Shown here in pieces: positions 34,107 through 42,715 of a DNA stretch of 64,000 nt. Source of the stretch: Hyphomicrobiales bacterium (lineage in GTDB: Bacteria; Pseudomonadota; Alphaproteobacteria; Rhizobiales; Rhizobiaceae). Position 1 is the stretch's first letter. Every line of letters starts with the position of its first letter. The position numbers and the translations under genes were made by a program. The notes beneath the pieces were generated by a model. It did not search any database. It saw only the letters and a list, made by a program, of their open reading frames with translations, and had not been told where the DNA came from. The stretch spans positions 186,001-250,000 of the forward strand of contig UBMU01000030.1 in NCBI GenBank assembly GCA_900466605.1, in the 5' to 3' direction.

Positions 34107-35792
34107 ATGAGTAGCACGAGAAGCCTTTGCTTTGGTCTGCTGGCTTCCGCTTTTGCGACCGCGCTGACCGCGCCAGCAGTTGCGCAGCAACAGCAGCCGA
34201 AACCCAACATCGTCGTCATCATGGGTGACGATGTCGGCTGGTTCAACCTTGGCGCCTATCACCGGGGCATCATGTCCGGGAAGACGCCCAACCTCGACAA
34301 GCTGGCGTCCGAAGGCATGATGTTCACCGACTATTACGCGGAGGCAAGTTGCACGGCCGGCCGGGCGAGCTTCATCACCGGAGAGATTCCGTTGCGCACC
34401 GGCCTGACGACCGTCGGCCAGGCCGGCGCCGATGTGGGCATGCCTGACAAGGCGGCAACCCTGGCAACCGTCCTCAAGGCCGAAGGATACGCCACCGGCC
34501 AGTTCGGCAAGAACCATCTTGGCGATCTGAACAAATATCTGCCGACCCTGCATGGCTTCGATGAATTCTTTGGCTACCTCTACCACCTCGATGCGATGTC
34601 GGATCCCTATTGGTATTCGTTTCCGAATGACCAGTCGTACCGAGATAAGTTTGGGCCGCGCAATCTGGTCCACAGCTTTGCAACTGATACGGACGACACA
34701 AGCGAGCAGCCGCGTTGGGGCAAAGTCGGCAAGCAGCGGATCATCGACGAGGGTCCCCTCGCTCCGTACCCCGACATGTCCAACGTCCCGAACATGCATG
34801 ACGTAGTGCCGAAGGCAAAGTACGACATGGGTACGTTCGACGAAGTGCTGGTCAAGGCTTCTTGTGACTTCATGGACAAGGCAAAGACCGACGGGAAGCC
34901 GTTTTTTGTCTGGCACAACACGACGCGCATGCACGTCTGGACCTTCCTGTCGCCCAAATACCAGGCCCTCATGAACAGCGACACCAACTACGGCCTCGAG
35001 GAAGCCGGCGTGGCGCAGCTTGATGACAGCGTTGGTGCTCTCATGAAATGCGTCGAAGATGCAGGCGAAACCGACAACACCATCGTCATTTTCACGACCG
35101 ACAATGGGGCGGAGGTGTTTACCTGGCCGGACGGTGGCATGACGCCATTCAAGGGCACCAAGGGCACGGTGATGGAGGGAGGCTTCCGCGCACCGGCCAT
35201 CATCCGCTGGACGGGTAAGGTCAAGCCGGGAACGGTCGAGAACGGTATTTTCTCGGCCCTGGATTGGTTCCCGACGCTTGCTGCGGCAGCTGGCAATACA
35301 GAGATCGCCGACCAGTTGCTCAAGGGCGTGGAGCTCGGCGACAAGACCTACAAGAACCATCTTGATGGCTACAATCAGTTGGACTTGCTGCTGGGCAAAT
35401 CGCCATCCGCAAGGCATGAATTCTTCTACTTCGGTGGCCCCGCCCTTGGGGCAGTCCGCCTCGACAACTTCAAGTTCCAGTTCTTCCAACAGCCGCAGGG
35501 CTGGCCCGGCGGAAAGGTAACGACTGACATGCCCACCATGGTCAATATCCGTCAGGATCCGTTCGAGCGGACGCCATCGATTGGCCAGCAAAGCCTCAAT
35601 GATCAAGGTGGAGGCTACATGAACGACTTCTTTGCACGCGAGTTCTGGCGGTTCGTCAGCGTTCAGCAGGAAGTCGCCAAGCTTGCTCTAACCGCGGTTG
35701 ATTACCCGCCGATGCAGGATCCGGCCTCCTTCAATCTGGATGCTGTAAAGAGGCAGATCGACGCTGCGATCAAGAACAAGCCGGGCAATTGA
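34107..35792 (+). CDS. Sulfatase with Sec-type signal (arylsulfatase-like)
   Basis: This 561-residue protein has a Sec signal peptide (LCFGLLASAFATALTAPAVA). The sulfatase active-site motif CTAGR (EASCTAGRASF), the metal-binding VIMGDDVGWFN and IFTTDNGAEVF segments, and GKNHLGDLNKYLPTLHGFDE are all visible. It is similar over its length to the Tat-type sulfatase upstream, but uses a different export route. Substrate cannot be read from the sequence; sulfate ester scavenging is the family role. The ATG at 34107 follows GGAGGG. Confidence 0.88.
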   Translation: MSSTRSLCFGLLASAFATALTAPAVAQQQQPKPNIVVIMGDDVGWFNLGAYHRGIMSGKTPNLDKLASEGMMFTDYYAEASCTAGRASFITGEIPLRTGLTTVGQAGADVGMPDKAATLATVLKAEGYATGQFGKNHLGDLNKYLPTLHGFDEFFGYLYHLDAMSDPYWYSFPNDQSYRDKFGPRNLVHSFATDTDDTSEQPRWGKVGKQRIIDEGPLAPYPDMSNVPNMHDVVPKAKYDMGTFDEVLVKASCDFMDKAKTDGKPFFVWHNTTRMHVWTFLSPKYQALMNSDTNYGLEEAGVAQLDDSVGALMKCVEDAGETDNTIVIFTTDNGAEVFTWPDGGMTPFKGTKGTVMEGGFRAPAIIRWTGKVKPGTVENGIFSALDWFPTLAAAAGNTEIADQLLKGVELGDKTYKNHLDGYNQLDLLLGKSPSARHEFFYFGGPALGAVRLDNFKFQFFQQPQGWPGGKVTTDMPTMVNIRQDPFERTPSIGQQSLNDQGGGYMNDFFAREFWRFVSVQQEVAKLALTAVDYPPMQDPASFNLDAVKRQIDAAIKNKPGN

Positions 35793-36116
35793 CAGAGCCC
35801 GCTCATGACGACGGGTGGCCCGAATGGGCTACCCGTCTGTGCTCCTGGCGGCAGAGCCGATGGTAGTGCCGGCTTCCGTCACGAGCGGAAGATCGTTGGC
35901 ACCCACATTTCGCCAGCAGCGATCAGCCTCGCCCAGGCGTCATCCTTCGACAACGCGGTGAAAGCCATTTCGGTTGACGTGGCCAGGCTCAGGACTCATC
36001 CATCGGAGCCGGAAGATGACGCGGTTGCGGCAATGCGGATATCGGATTAGCGGCCCTTTGAAATCCATCCGTTTCAAGACAAGATCATCCCGCTCTAGCT
36101 GTTAAGGGAGACTCCA
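35793..36116. other. Intergenic region with a terminator-like stem
   Basis: Apart from the hairpin at 35811-35835, a short plus-strand frame (35805-36050) starts inside the hairpin, has no ribosome-binding site and no family, so it is not called. The end of the region carries AAGGGAGACTCC before the deaminase ATG. Confidence 0.5.
35811..35835 (+). terminator. Terminator-like hairpin after the second sulfatase
   Basis: ACGGGTGGCCC and GGGCTACCCGT form an 11-bp stem with one G-U pair and a 3-nt loop, 18 bp after the stop. The tail is poor in T. The same stem core (GGGTGGCCC/GGGCTACCC) recurs after the DksA-like gene at 58096-58121. Confidence 0.5.
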
Positions 36117-36587
36117 ATGGAAAATCACGAGCCGTTTTTACGCGAGGCGATCGCGCTCTCGAAATCCGCGATGGAACGCGGCGACGAGCCGTTTGGCTCG
36201 CTGCTGGTGAAGGACGGCGAAGTGGTCCTGCGCGCAGAAAACAGCGTCTTCACCGGCCACGATATGACGAACCACGCCGAGATGAACCTGATTAAACTGG
36301 CGGCGCAGCACCACGACACGGCCTTTCTCGCGGACTGCACGCTCTACACCAGCACGGAGCCATGCGCGATGTGCTCCGGGGCGATTTACTGGTCGGGCAT
36401 CGGGAGTATGGTGTTTGCCTGCTCCGAAGCGCGGCTTGGCGAGATCGCTGGTATCGGATTGAACGTCCCGAGCCGGGCGGTGTTGCAAACCGGCGCGCGC
36501 ATCGTCACTGTGGTTGGCCCGAGCCTCGAAGAAGAAGCCGCGGAAGTACATCAGGAATTCTGGCCGAAGCATCTGAGCAAGGCCTAG
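36117..36587 (+). CDS. Nucleoside/guanine deaminase family protein
   Basis: This 156-residue zinc deaminase of the CDA/guanine-deaminase superfamily has the proton-shuttle HAE in MTNHAEMNLIKLA and the zinc ligands in TEPCAMCSGAIYW (PCxxC). Length and the ACSEARLGEIAG segment resemble guanine/cytosine deaminases. The substrate cannot be decided from sequence. An AAGGGAGACTCC ribosome-binding site precedes the ATG. Confidence 0.9.
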   Translation: MENHEPFLREAIALSKSAMERGDEPFGSLLVKDGEVVLRAENSVFTGHDMTNHAEMNLIKLAAQHHDTAFLADCTLYTSTEPCAMCSGAIYWSGIGSMVFACSEARLGEIAGIGLNVPSRAVLQTGARIVTVVGPSLEEEAAEVHQEFWPKHLSKA

Positions 36588-36608
36588 ACCTGATCACGTA
36601 TCCTGACC

Positions 36609-36812
36609 CTAGGCGTTGGCCGCGTTGATCGCTTCGGAGAGGGCGACGGGCGACTTCTCGCCCGCCAATGCGCGGTCCACGGCAGCGCACATCGCTGCGC
36701 GGCCGCGTTCGGAATCCAAGTCTACGCCGTGATCGGCGCACCAATGGCGAACGACATCGGTCACCACCTCAAGATCGTGATGATCCATGGGGATGAAGTT
36801 GAGAAGAGACAT
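36609..36812 (-). CDS. Small conserved protein, paralogue of 40859-41065
   Basis: This 67-residue protein is MSLLNFIPMDHHDLEVVTDV then VRHWCADHGVDLDSERGRAA and a C-terminus ending SEAINAANA. A GGAGGGCCAACG ribosome-binding site precedes the ATG at 36812. It shares the pattern DLxVxxDxxxxWCxxxxxDxxS and a C-terminal helical stretch with the 68-residue protein at 40859-41065, so the two are paralogues. Function is unknown. Confidence 0.75.
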   Translation of the reverse strand: MSLLNFIPMDHHDLEVVTDVVRHWCADHGVDLDSERGRAAMCAAVDRALAGEKSPVALSEAINAANA

Positions 36813-36944
36813 CGTTGGCCCTCCGAGTAGGCAAGAGCGCACAATCTCTCACGCGGTCTCAGCCGATGCAATGGGGACCGATAGCGGACCTCGAAGCTCT
36901 GCAACAAATCCTCTGCTGCTTTGGCCAGAATGCGCCAACTGCGG

Positions 36945-38033
36945 TCACAGCGAAGGCCCGAGAAGCTCAGATCTCTGCCCATCGAGCAATTCTTCGGCGG
37001 TCAAACGACCTAGCAGCGGAGCCAGAATGACCCCCGGGTGGCCCGCGGCGACATAGAGGCCGCCCATCTCGGGGAAAAACCCAAGACGCGGCAACCCATC
37101 GGCAAAGACCGGGCGGTCACCGATTTCCGCACTTTTCAGAACAACCTCGTCAGGCAGATCCAACTCGTCTTTCATGACCGTCAAAGTATCCTCGCCGATG
37201 AGCCAAGGGCGATTCTCGTTGCCATTTTCGACGTAGGACTTTGCAACGATCAGCGTGTTGTCGCTGGCCTGGCGAATTTCCAGCCGGGGACCGCGCAGGA
37301 TATGGCTGATGATCGGTCGGCTACACGCATAGCGGAGAAGCAAGGCCGGAGAGGTGGTGAGGCCCGTACGAAGACCGAGCCGTTCGGCCAGCGCGCGGAC
37401 ACCTGCTCCCGCAGCCATGACAACTACATCGGCGGCCATTGCGTCATCTCCGAGCCGTATCCGGGCGACCCTGCCGTTCATGGTATCAATGGCGGAGACG
37501 GTCGCGCCAAAACGCGTCGATGCCCCGGCGACAACGGCGGCATCGACCAAGTCTCCGGCAAGCTTTGCCGAGTCGAGAGCCAGGTCATCGTGCGATAGGA
37601 CGGCAAGGTCCGGTATCCGGCGCAGGCGCGGTTCCAATTCCTGTATGCCATTGCGCCGCAGCAAGTCGACATTTTCCCCGGCGCTCTTGCGAAGCCCAGC
37701 AAACTGCTCGGTCTCCTGTGCTGTGGCTCTCCAGAACAAGGAACCAGAACGAACGCGGGAAAAGGCGGCCGGCAGGGCAGCTTTGAGATGTCGGTACTCG
37801 GAAACTGCTTCTCGCCAGAGCTTATAGCTGCTCTCGCCCGGCGTTCCATTGATGACGTTGACCCAACCGAAAGCCCTGCCCGTCACGCCGGAACCCGGCC
37901 TCGGGCCTTCGTCTACAAGCAAGACATCCGCACCCCTGATGGCTAGATTGTAGGTGATTGCGGAACCGATGATCCCTGCGCCGATAACAACGATGCGCGG
38001 CCGATGCCCTGCCAAGGAGAGAACCTCATTCAA
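36945..38033 (-). CDS. FAD-dependent amino-acid-oxidase-like oxidoreductase
   Basis: This 362-residue flavoprotein has an N-terminal dinucleotide-binding motif IVVIGAGIIGSAITYNLAIRG and the DAO pattern up to the C-terminal GGLYVAAGHPGVILAPLLGR. It resembles DadA/glycine-oxidase-like enzymes. The start codon is a TTG at 38033 with AGG upstream; no ATG is near. The substrate is unknown. Confidence 0.83.
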   Translation of the reverse strand: MNEVLSLAGHRPRIVVIGAGIIGSAITYNLAIRGADVLLVDEGPRPGSGVTGRAFGWVNVINGTPGESSYKLWREAVSEYRHLKAALPAAFSRVRSGSLFWRATAQETEQFAGLRKSAGENVDLLRRNGIQELEPRLRRIPDLAVLSHDDLALDSAKLAGDLVDAAVVAGASTRFGATVSAIDTMNGRVARIRLGDDAMAADVVVMAAGAGVRALAERLGLRTGLTTSPALLLRYACSRPIISHILRGPRLEIRQASDNTLIVAKSYVENGNENRPWLIGEDTLTVMKDELDLPDEVVLKSAEIGDRPVFADGLPRLGFFPEMGGLYVAAGHPGVILAPLLGRLTAEELLDGQRSELLGPSL

Positions 38034-38194
38034 CGGAAAAACCTGAGGAGGCCGCTACGCTGAGTAGATGACAACGGCGTGACAAGCTCGCCAATTGACC
38101 AGCATCGGCAGACGATGTCGTTCACTGTTGCTCGAAATCAACCGCTCGACCAGCGCCATGGTCGCTTCGGGTCCATTTGCGAAAGGCACCGATC

Positions 38195-38677
38195 CTACGA
38201 GATGGCAGTGATCTCGAGCTCATGGCCGCCGACGGTGACCACATCTCCGACAGCCTTGCCCAGCAGCGCCCTTGCGACCGGAGACACAAAGGAGATCGAC
38301 CCTGCCTTGGGATCGGCCTCGTCCTCTCCGACGATGCGATAGGTCTGCACGCGCCCGTCGTCGCGACCGAAGGTGACCGTGGCGCCAAAGGCGACCGTGT
38401 CGAACGAGGTCGGGTCAGGAACGAGCTGAGCGGAGCGAACCCTTGCATTGAGATAGCGCATGTCGCGAAGCGGGTTTGCTGCCTGCCGCCGTCGTTCATT
38501 CACGTCTTCGATCGAGCTTGCGGCATCGTAGGCCTCACGGGCCTGCTGGAGCTGCAAGTCCATCGCCTTCAATCCCGCTGCCGTGACCAGGTTCGGATGG
38601 GGCGAGATCGGACGATCCGGAAGCAGGGTCTCCGCAGCGGTTTCGGCACTTTCCTCTTTGACGAACGCAACGCTCAA
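38195..38677 (-). CDS. GreA/GreB-type transcription factor domain protein
   Basis: This protein of about 160 residues has an N-terminal helical part (NLVTAAGLKAMDLQLQQARE) resembling a short coiled coil and a GreA/GreB C-terminal FKBP-like domain (TVTFGRDDGRVQTYRIVGED, SPVARALLGKAVGD). The conserved protein begins with SVAFVKEESAE, so the TTG at 38677 with GGAG eight bases upstream is taken as start; the ATG at 38707 would add 10 residues. Whether it binds RNA polymerase is inferred. Confidence 0.8.
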   Translation of the reverse strand: MSVAFVKEESAETAAETLLPDRPISPHPNLVTAAGLKAMDLQLQQAREAYDAASSIEDVNERRRQAANPLRDMRYLNARVRSAQLVPDPTSFDTVAFGATVTFGRDDGRVQTYRIVGEDEADPKAGSISFVSPVARALLGKAVGDVVTVGGHELEITAIS

Positions 38678-38707
38678 TCTCAAAACTCCGTTCGGGCGCA
38701 ATTCCAT

Positions 38708-39039
38708 TGGCGCATGGTCGATAGACGGTCAGCCCCCCTAAGCCGAATGACGGAAAGGACCGGCAATACTGACGCTTCGGGAACCGCTATCTTACACGAT
38801 CTTCGCCAAGATCACAGGCGACCAGAGCATCCCAGCCTAAAGTGGGATCGGCGTACCGCTCCCGGGCGGGCGCAAAAAGCGATAAAGGCGCTGTTCGGAC
38901 AGCACCTTCGGGAGTTCATGACCTGCTTCCACACGGAGCAGTTTTGGCCGGGATATGCCTGCCGCAACCGCCTGGACCATTCCTCGCAGCCAGAATCAGT
39001 GGTAACCCTTTCAACTGATTTGTTTCTCAAGGGCCCATA
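38708..39039. other. Intergenic region, no gene supported
   Basis: Some 330 bp between the divergent GreA-like and DUF1214 genes. Several long frames cross it on both strands, but none has a start signal or recognisable family. It should hold both promoters; none is clear. Confidence 0.5.
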
Positions 39040-39627
39040 GTGTTTCGGTTTCCTCTCTTCATCGCGATGACTCTGATTATCGCCTTTGGCGGCGGGATCA
39101 TGATTTCGCTCTACGCGCTGGATGCGACAGCCGGCTTCGGCGCGATCAAGCTCGGCGCCTGGGAAGCCTTCCCCGAGCTGCAAACCGAGAGTGCCGACCC
39201 CTATGCGAAGTCCCACAGGGCGCGGGCCGGACGGTTGCTCTACGGAAATGCCGAAGGCCTGATGTTTACTGCCAAGGTCGATGATGCCGGTGACCGGTTG
39301 AATGCCGCCTGCAGCTACCGCATCACGGGCCAGACGCCCCCTGCCCGCATCTGGACACTGTTTACCGCAGACAACAGCGGCAATCCGGCCTCGCTGCGGC
39401 CAGGGCTTCCCGGCGCGATGAACTCGTGGACGGTACTGCGGCAGCCCGACAGCAGCTTCTCGATCGAGATTTCCGCGCATGCCCGGCCTGGAAACTGGCT
39501 GGCGCTGCCGGCGGCAGGTACATTCCAACTTGTTCTGACCCTGTTCGACACCCCGACTGCGGGTAGCTCAGGTGTCATCGACCTTGCTATGCCCAAGCTG
39601 CAGAAAACCGGATGCGGCAATGCTTAG
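39040..39627 (+). CDS. DUF1214 membrane-anchored protein
   Basis: This 195-residue protein begins with a GTG (MFRFPLFIAMTLIIAFGGGI) and has one N-terminal membrane segment. The DUF1214 domain follows, with DRLNAACSYRITGQTPPARIWTLFTAD and NSWTVLRQPDSSFSIEISAH. It overlaps the next gene (DUF1254) by 8 nt; the two domains are often found fused in single proteins, here as two partners. Function is unknown. Confidence 0.88.
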   Translation: MFRFPLFIAMTLIIAFGGGIMISLYALDATAGFGAIKLGAWEAFPELQTESADPYAKSHRARAGRLLYGNAEGLMFTAKVDDAGDRLNAACSYRITGQTPPARIWTLFTADNSGNPASLRPGLPGAMNSWTVLRQPDSSFSIEISAHARPGNWLALPAAGTFQLVLTLFDTPTAGSSGVIDLAMPKLQKTGCGNA

Positions 39628-40174
39628 GATCCTGTTTGCCATCCTCGCCGGACTTTTCGGGGCAGCTTTGCTGCACCTCGTCATCATTCTTTCCCTGCCG
39701 CACTTTACCGGCAGGGATGCCGCCACGCGCGTCGCGTCCGAAGGCGATCTTGAGAAGTTCTATCTGCTTGGCGCAACCGACGATGCAGCCGGGCTCTCCA
39801 ACGACGATCCTTTTGTCCGCACCGCGGTCTGCTCGTTTGACATCGAGGAAAATCCGGTGCGCCTGATGGCGAAGGGCAATGTGCCGTTCTGGTCGGTCGC
39901 GCTTTACGACGAAGCCTCGAACGAGGTCTTCAGCATGAACGACAGGACATCGGTCGGCGGTGCGCTGGATATTCTGATCGGCACGCCGATCCAGCTGACA
40001 GAGCTTCGCAAGGCTTTGCCGCCGGACCTGCAGAAGACCATTCTTGTGGAAAGCGCCCGCTCGCAGGGCTACGCGGTGTTGAGGACATTGGCGCCCCAGG
40101 CAAGCTTTGACGCAGCCGCGCGGAATTTCCTCGCCGAGGCCGGTTGCGACGGATACGCCGGCCCCTCGAACTGA
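39620..40174 (+). CDS. DUF1254 membrane-anchored protein
   Basis: This 184-residue protein (MLRILFAILAGLFGAALLHL) has one N-terminal membrane segment and a DUF1254-type domain (FDIEENPVRLMAKGNVPFWS, ALYDEASNEVFSMNDRTS). It is translationally coupled to the DUF1214 gene. The partners probably act together at the periplasmic face of the inner membrane; their role is unknown. Confidence 0.87.
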   Translation: MLRILFAILAGLFGAALLHLVIILSLPHFTGRDAATRVASEGDLEKFYLLGATDDAAGLSNDDPFVRTAVCSFDIEENPVRLMAKGNVPFWSVALYDEASNEVFSMNDRTSVGGALDILIGTPIQLTELRKALPPDLQKTILVESARSQGYAVLRTLAPQASFDAAARNFLAEAGCDGYAGPSN

Positions 40175-40184
40175 CATAGTCTAC

Positions 40185-40352
40185 TTATTTCTTGGCCCGC
40201 GAAACACGGCGTCCGGAAGTGCTTTTCGAGCTTTCCGTCAGGCGTTCGTAACGCACGCCGGTGAAAAGCAGGATCTGCGCCTCGACTGGTTTATTGCCCT
40301 TGCGGCGTGGCGTCTGAGACAGACGGTCCGCCAATGCGACGACTATTGCCAT
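40185..40352 (-). CDS. 55-residue conserved basic protein
   Basis: The frame encodes MAIVVALADRLSQTPRRKGN then KPVEAQILLFTGVRYERLTE and a basic C-terminus ending RVSRAKK. GGAGACGAGA before the ATG is a good ribosome-binding site. It converges on the DUF1254 gene, 10 bp apart. I recall similar small proteins in rhizobial genomes; function is unknown. Confidence 0.7.
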   Translation of the reverse strand: MAIVVALADRLSQTPRRKGNKPVEAQILLFTGVRYERLTESSKSTSGRRVSRAKK

Positions 40353-40858
40353 TCTCGTCTCCATGCACGGCCCGAGACGGATGAACTGCGAAATCTCACC
40401 CTGCCCGCCTATGCGGGCCAGCGCGTCCTGTAGAACTCTTGAGGGCTCCGAGGCATTCGCGCTTTTCTCACGGCACCTGTTTGAAATACCGTGATGTGAA
40501 ATCGGACGACCGAAACACGATCGCCGCTTCTATCCGAATTGAGACATATGACGGTTAACAGATCGTTAATTTCTTGCGTGGACATTAGCTACTTCTACTG
40601 CACCTTATAAACGCGCAGTGGCACCGATTGGTTTCCATCGTCTCACAAGAAGATTCTGTGCACAATGTCGCAGCGATATTAGCATTAATTCATACACTTA
40701 ACGCAGGTTGTGTTGCCGGACCTACCAATCACACATTCCCGTCACAAAAATATCAATTGCGGTCCTCACCGATAACGGTAAAGTTGTGCGATCGGCGACA
40801 ATTCATGACCGATCCGTCAAGTGTGCGGTCACTCGGCGCGGGCAACGAGGGGGTTGAG
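40353..40858. other. AT-rich intergenic region with a CtrA-type box
   Basis: About 500 bp without a supported gene, clearly richer in A+T than its neighbours. It contains a full TTAA-N7-TTAA site (see 40555-40569) and probably the promoters of the 68-residue protein and the 55-residue protein. Confidence 0.6.
40555..40569. promoter_or_regulatory. CtrA-type box TTAA-N7-TTAA
   Basis: The sequence TTAACAGATCGTTAA matches the CtrA consensus spacing exactly and lies about 290 bp upstream of the 68-residue ORF. It may link that gene to cell-cycle control; binding is inferred from sequence only. Confidence 0.5.
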
Positions 40859-41065
40859 ATGTCTTTGTTCATTGGTTCGACATTTTCTCCCGAAGACCTT
40901 GATGTACTGCGCGATGCGCTTGATGCCTGGTGCTCGGAAAGGCGGATCGATATCAAGAGTGCCGAAGCACAATTGGCAGCGTCGGCTGCGCTTGACCTCT
41001 ATCAGTCCGGAAACAATAACGCCGAAAGACTTTTGGCGGCGCTGCGCGGACACAAGGGTCTCTAA
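40859..41065 (+). CDS. Small conserved protein, paralogue of 36609-36812
   Basis: This 68-residue protein is MSLFIGSTFSPEDLDVLRDA then LDAWCSERRIDIKSAEAQLA and a helical C-terminus (ERLLAALRGHKGL). GAGGGGGTTGAG precedes the ATG. It shares with its paralogue an MSL start, the DL-V--D----WC motif and overall length. A CtrA-type box lies upstream. Function is unknown. Confidence 0.75.
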   Translation: MSLFIGSTFSPEDLDVLRDALDAWCSERRIDIKSAEAQLAASAALDLYQSGNNNAERLLAALRGHKGL

Positions 41066-41349
41066 TCTCCAAGAGAACGTTTCGAGCCGGAGAACGGGAC
41101 AACGTCCCGGCGATGACGCGTGCGGCGGCGGGAGGGATGAGCCCTTTCGGCACAAATCCAATACGGTCTTTAGCAAGCATTAACCCTGCCCATGTAGGAT
41201 TTGTTCATAACCCGTGTGAGGTAAGGGGCGTTTCTCCGCGTCCAGTCCTGCGGCATCCAGTATTTGCGTTTCCAGGGTGTGTTCTTGTGCGTGACCGGTT
41301 CCGAGACCTAGAGGCCCCATCCGCCAGCCGGAAGAAGGACGTGGTTCTC

Positions 41350-42309
41350 ATGGCGACCGTTAGCAGCTTCGAGGGATTGCAACCGCCGACCCGCTCCGAA
41401 CTGCGCCAATTCGCCGAACTCTTCACACCGCTGTTCCAGGCATCGTCACTCGAAGCCAAGCGGCAAGCCGTGGCTGCACTTTCCCAATGCGGGCAGATTC
41501 CGTCCGCCGTCGCACTTTTCGTCGGCTGCCAGCCGATCGACATTGCGGCCCCTTTCCTCACCTCTTCGCCAGCAATCGACGATGAGACCCTGATCACGAT
41601 TGCCCGCACCCAGGGCAGTGCACACATGAAGGCGATCGTCAGCCGGAACGCGCTTTCGCCGCGGGTGATCGACGCGCTGGTCGGCCTGCGCCAGACCGAG
41701 CAGCGATTGGCAGCACCTGTCGAGGCAGAGGTCGAGGTGGCGAGCATCGCAGCCTCCGAACCGACTGCTCCGCCTTCCCTTGAGGAGGCCGAAGCTGCCG
41801 CGCGCCGCGCCAGCGAAGAAGAGATGCGCAACAGGATCCGGGAACTGGCGCGTCATGTCAGCCGTCCGGAGGGCGATCGCCTCGGGCTGCGGAACCTGTC
41901 GCCGATCCAGGCGGCCCTGCTTGTCCGCTTTGCGCGCAACCGCGAGGCAGTGCTTTTTGCCAAGGCGCTTGCCGATGGGCTTTCCGCAAGCCGCTGGCTT
42001 GCCGAACGCATCATGCTCGATATCTCCGGGCAGCAGCTTGCGACCACACTCATCAGTCTCGGCATGGATTTCCGGGACACTGTCTTCATGCTCGAAAAGC
42101 TCTACCCTCACCTTGCCGAACCGCAGCACGGCGTGACGCGTGCATGGATGATGCTGGATGGGCTCGACCCGGACGAATGCAACGCCCGCGTCGACGCCTG
42201 GCGGCGTGCGGATAACTATACTTATCTGCCCGGCGAGGCGGAAACGGCTCACCCCGGCCACGATGCGCCGCCCGCCCGAGACAGGCGCATCATCGGCCGC
42301 ACACGTTGA
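41350..42309 (+). CDS. DUF2336 protein
   Basis: This 319-residue, mostly helical protein belongs to the DUF2336 family of alphaproteobacteria, with RQAVAALSQCGQIPSAVALF, DDETLITIARTQGSAHMKAI and, after an acidic/Ala-rich linker, SASRWLAERIMLDISGQQLA. Helical repeats suggest a HEAT-like protein scaffold; function is unknown. The frame extends upstream to 41113, but the conserved part begins at the ATG at 41350. Confidence 0.85.
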   Translation: MATVSSFEGLQPPTRSELRQFAELFTPLFQASSLEAKRQAVAALSQCGQIPSAVALFVGCQPIDIAAPFLTSSPAIDDETLITIARTQGSAHMKAIVSRNALSPRVIDALVGLRQTEQRLAAPVEAEVEVASIAASEPTAPPSLEEAEAAARRASEEEMRNRIRELARHVSRPEGDRLGLRNLSPIQAALLVRFARNREAVLFAKALADGLSASRWLAERIMLDISGQQLATTLISLGMDFRDTVFMLEKLYPHLAEPQHGVTRAWMMLDGLDPDECNARVDAWRRADNYTYLPGEAETAHPGHDAPPARDRRIIGRTR

Positions 42310-42315
42310 TTTTGC

Positions 42316-42672
42316 TTAAAGCGGGTTCTGGCGGAGGTCGGCAAGCGGAACGATATCGCCGAGATCCTCGGCCTCGAACTCGATGATCCACAGGTCAGGG
42401 TCGAACTTGCGTTCGCGCTCAAGCATGTCCTTCACCCGATCGGGCTCTTCGCGCGTCAGCCGCTGCTCGAACAGGCGCTCCCCGCTCCTCTCCTCGTCGA
42501 AAAAGCTCTGCGGCGCAGGGCCATAGAGCGTCTCCAGGCCATCGCGGAAATGCTGTCGAATAAAGATGGCACCTGCCTCGTCAGCACCCTTCACCTCGAC
42601 TGCAGCAAAGTCGCCCTTGGCAAAAACCCGGCGCAGAAGGGCGGAAACGAAGATGTCGGTGCGTAATCTCAT
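42316..42672 (-). CDS. DUF1491 protein
   Basis: This 118-residue protein has the DUF1491 pattern: RTDIFVSALLRRVFAKGDFA, AGAIFIRQHFRDGLETLYGP and FEQRLTREEPDRVKDMLERE with a C-terminal LWIIEFEAED. Conserved in Hyphomicrobiales; function unknown. It converges on the DUF2336 gene (6 bp apart). Confidence 0.93.
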   Translation of the reverse strand: MRLRTDIFVSALLRRVFAKGDFAAVEVKGADEAGAIFIRQHFRDGLETLYGPAPQSFFDEERSGERLFEQRLTREEPDRVKDMLERERKFDPDLWIIEFEAEDLGDIVPLADLRQNPL

Positions 42673-42715
42673 CGGCGAGCTATAGCAGACAAACAGGCGA
42701 CGGCAATGCCGGGCC

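Noticed and set aside
35805-36050. 81-residue plus-strand ORF after the second sulfatase
   Set aside because: It starts inside a terminator-like hairpin, lacks a ribosome-binding site and resembles no family.
38177-39040. 287-residue plus-strand ORF opposite the GreA-like gene
   Set aside because: It is a shadow of the minus-strand gene and runs into intergenic DNA with no family similarity.
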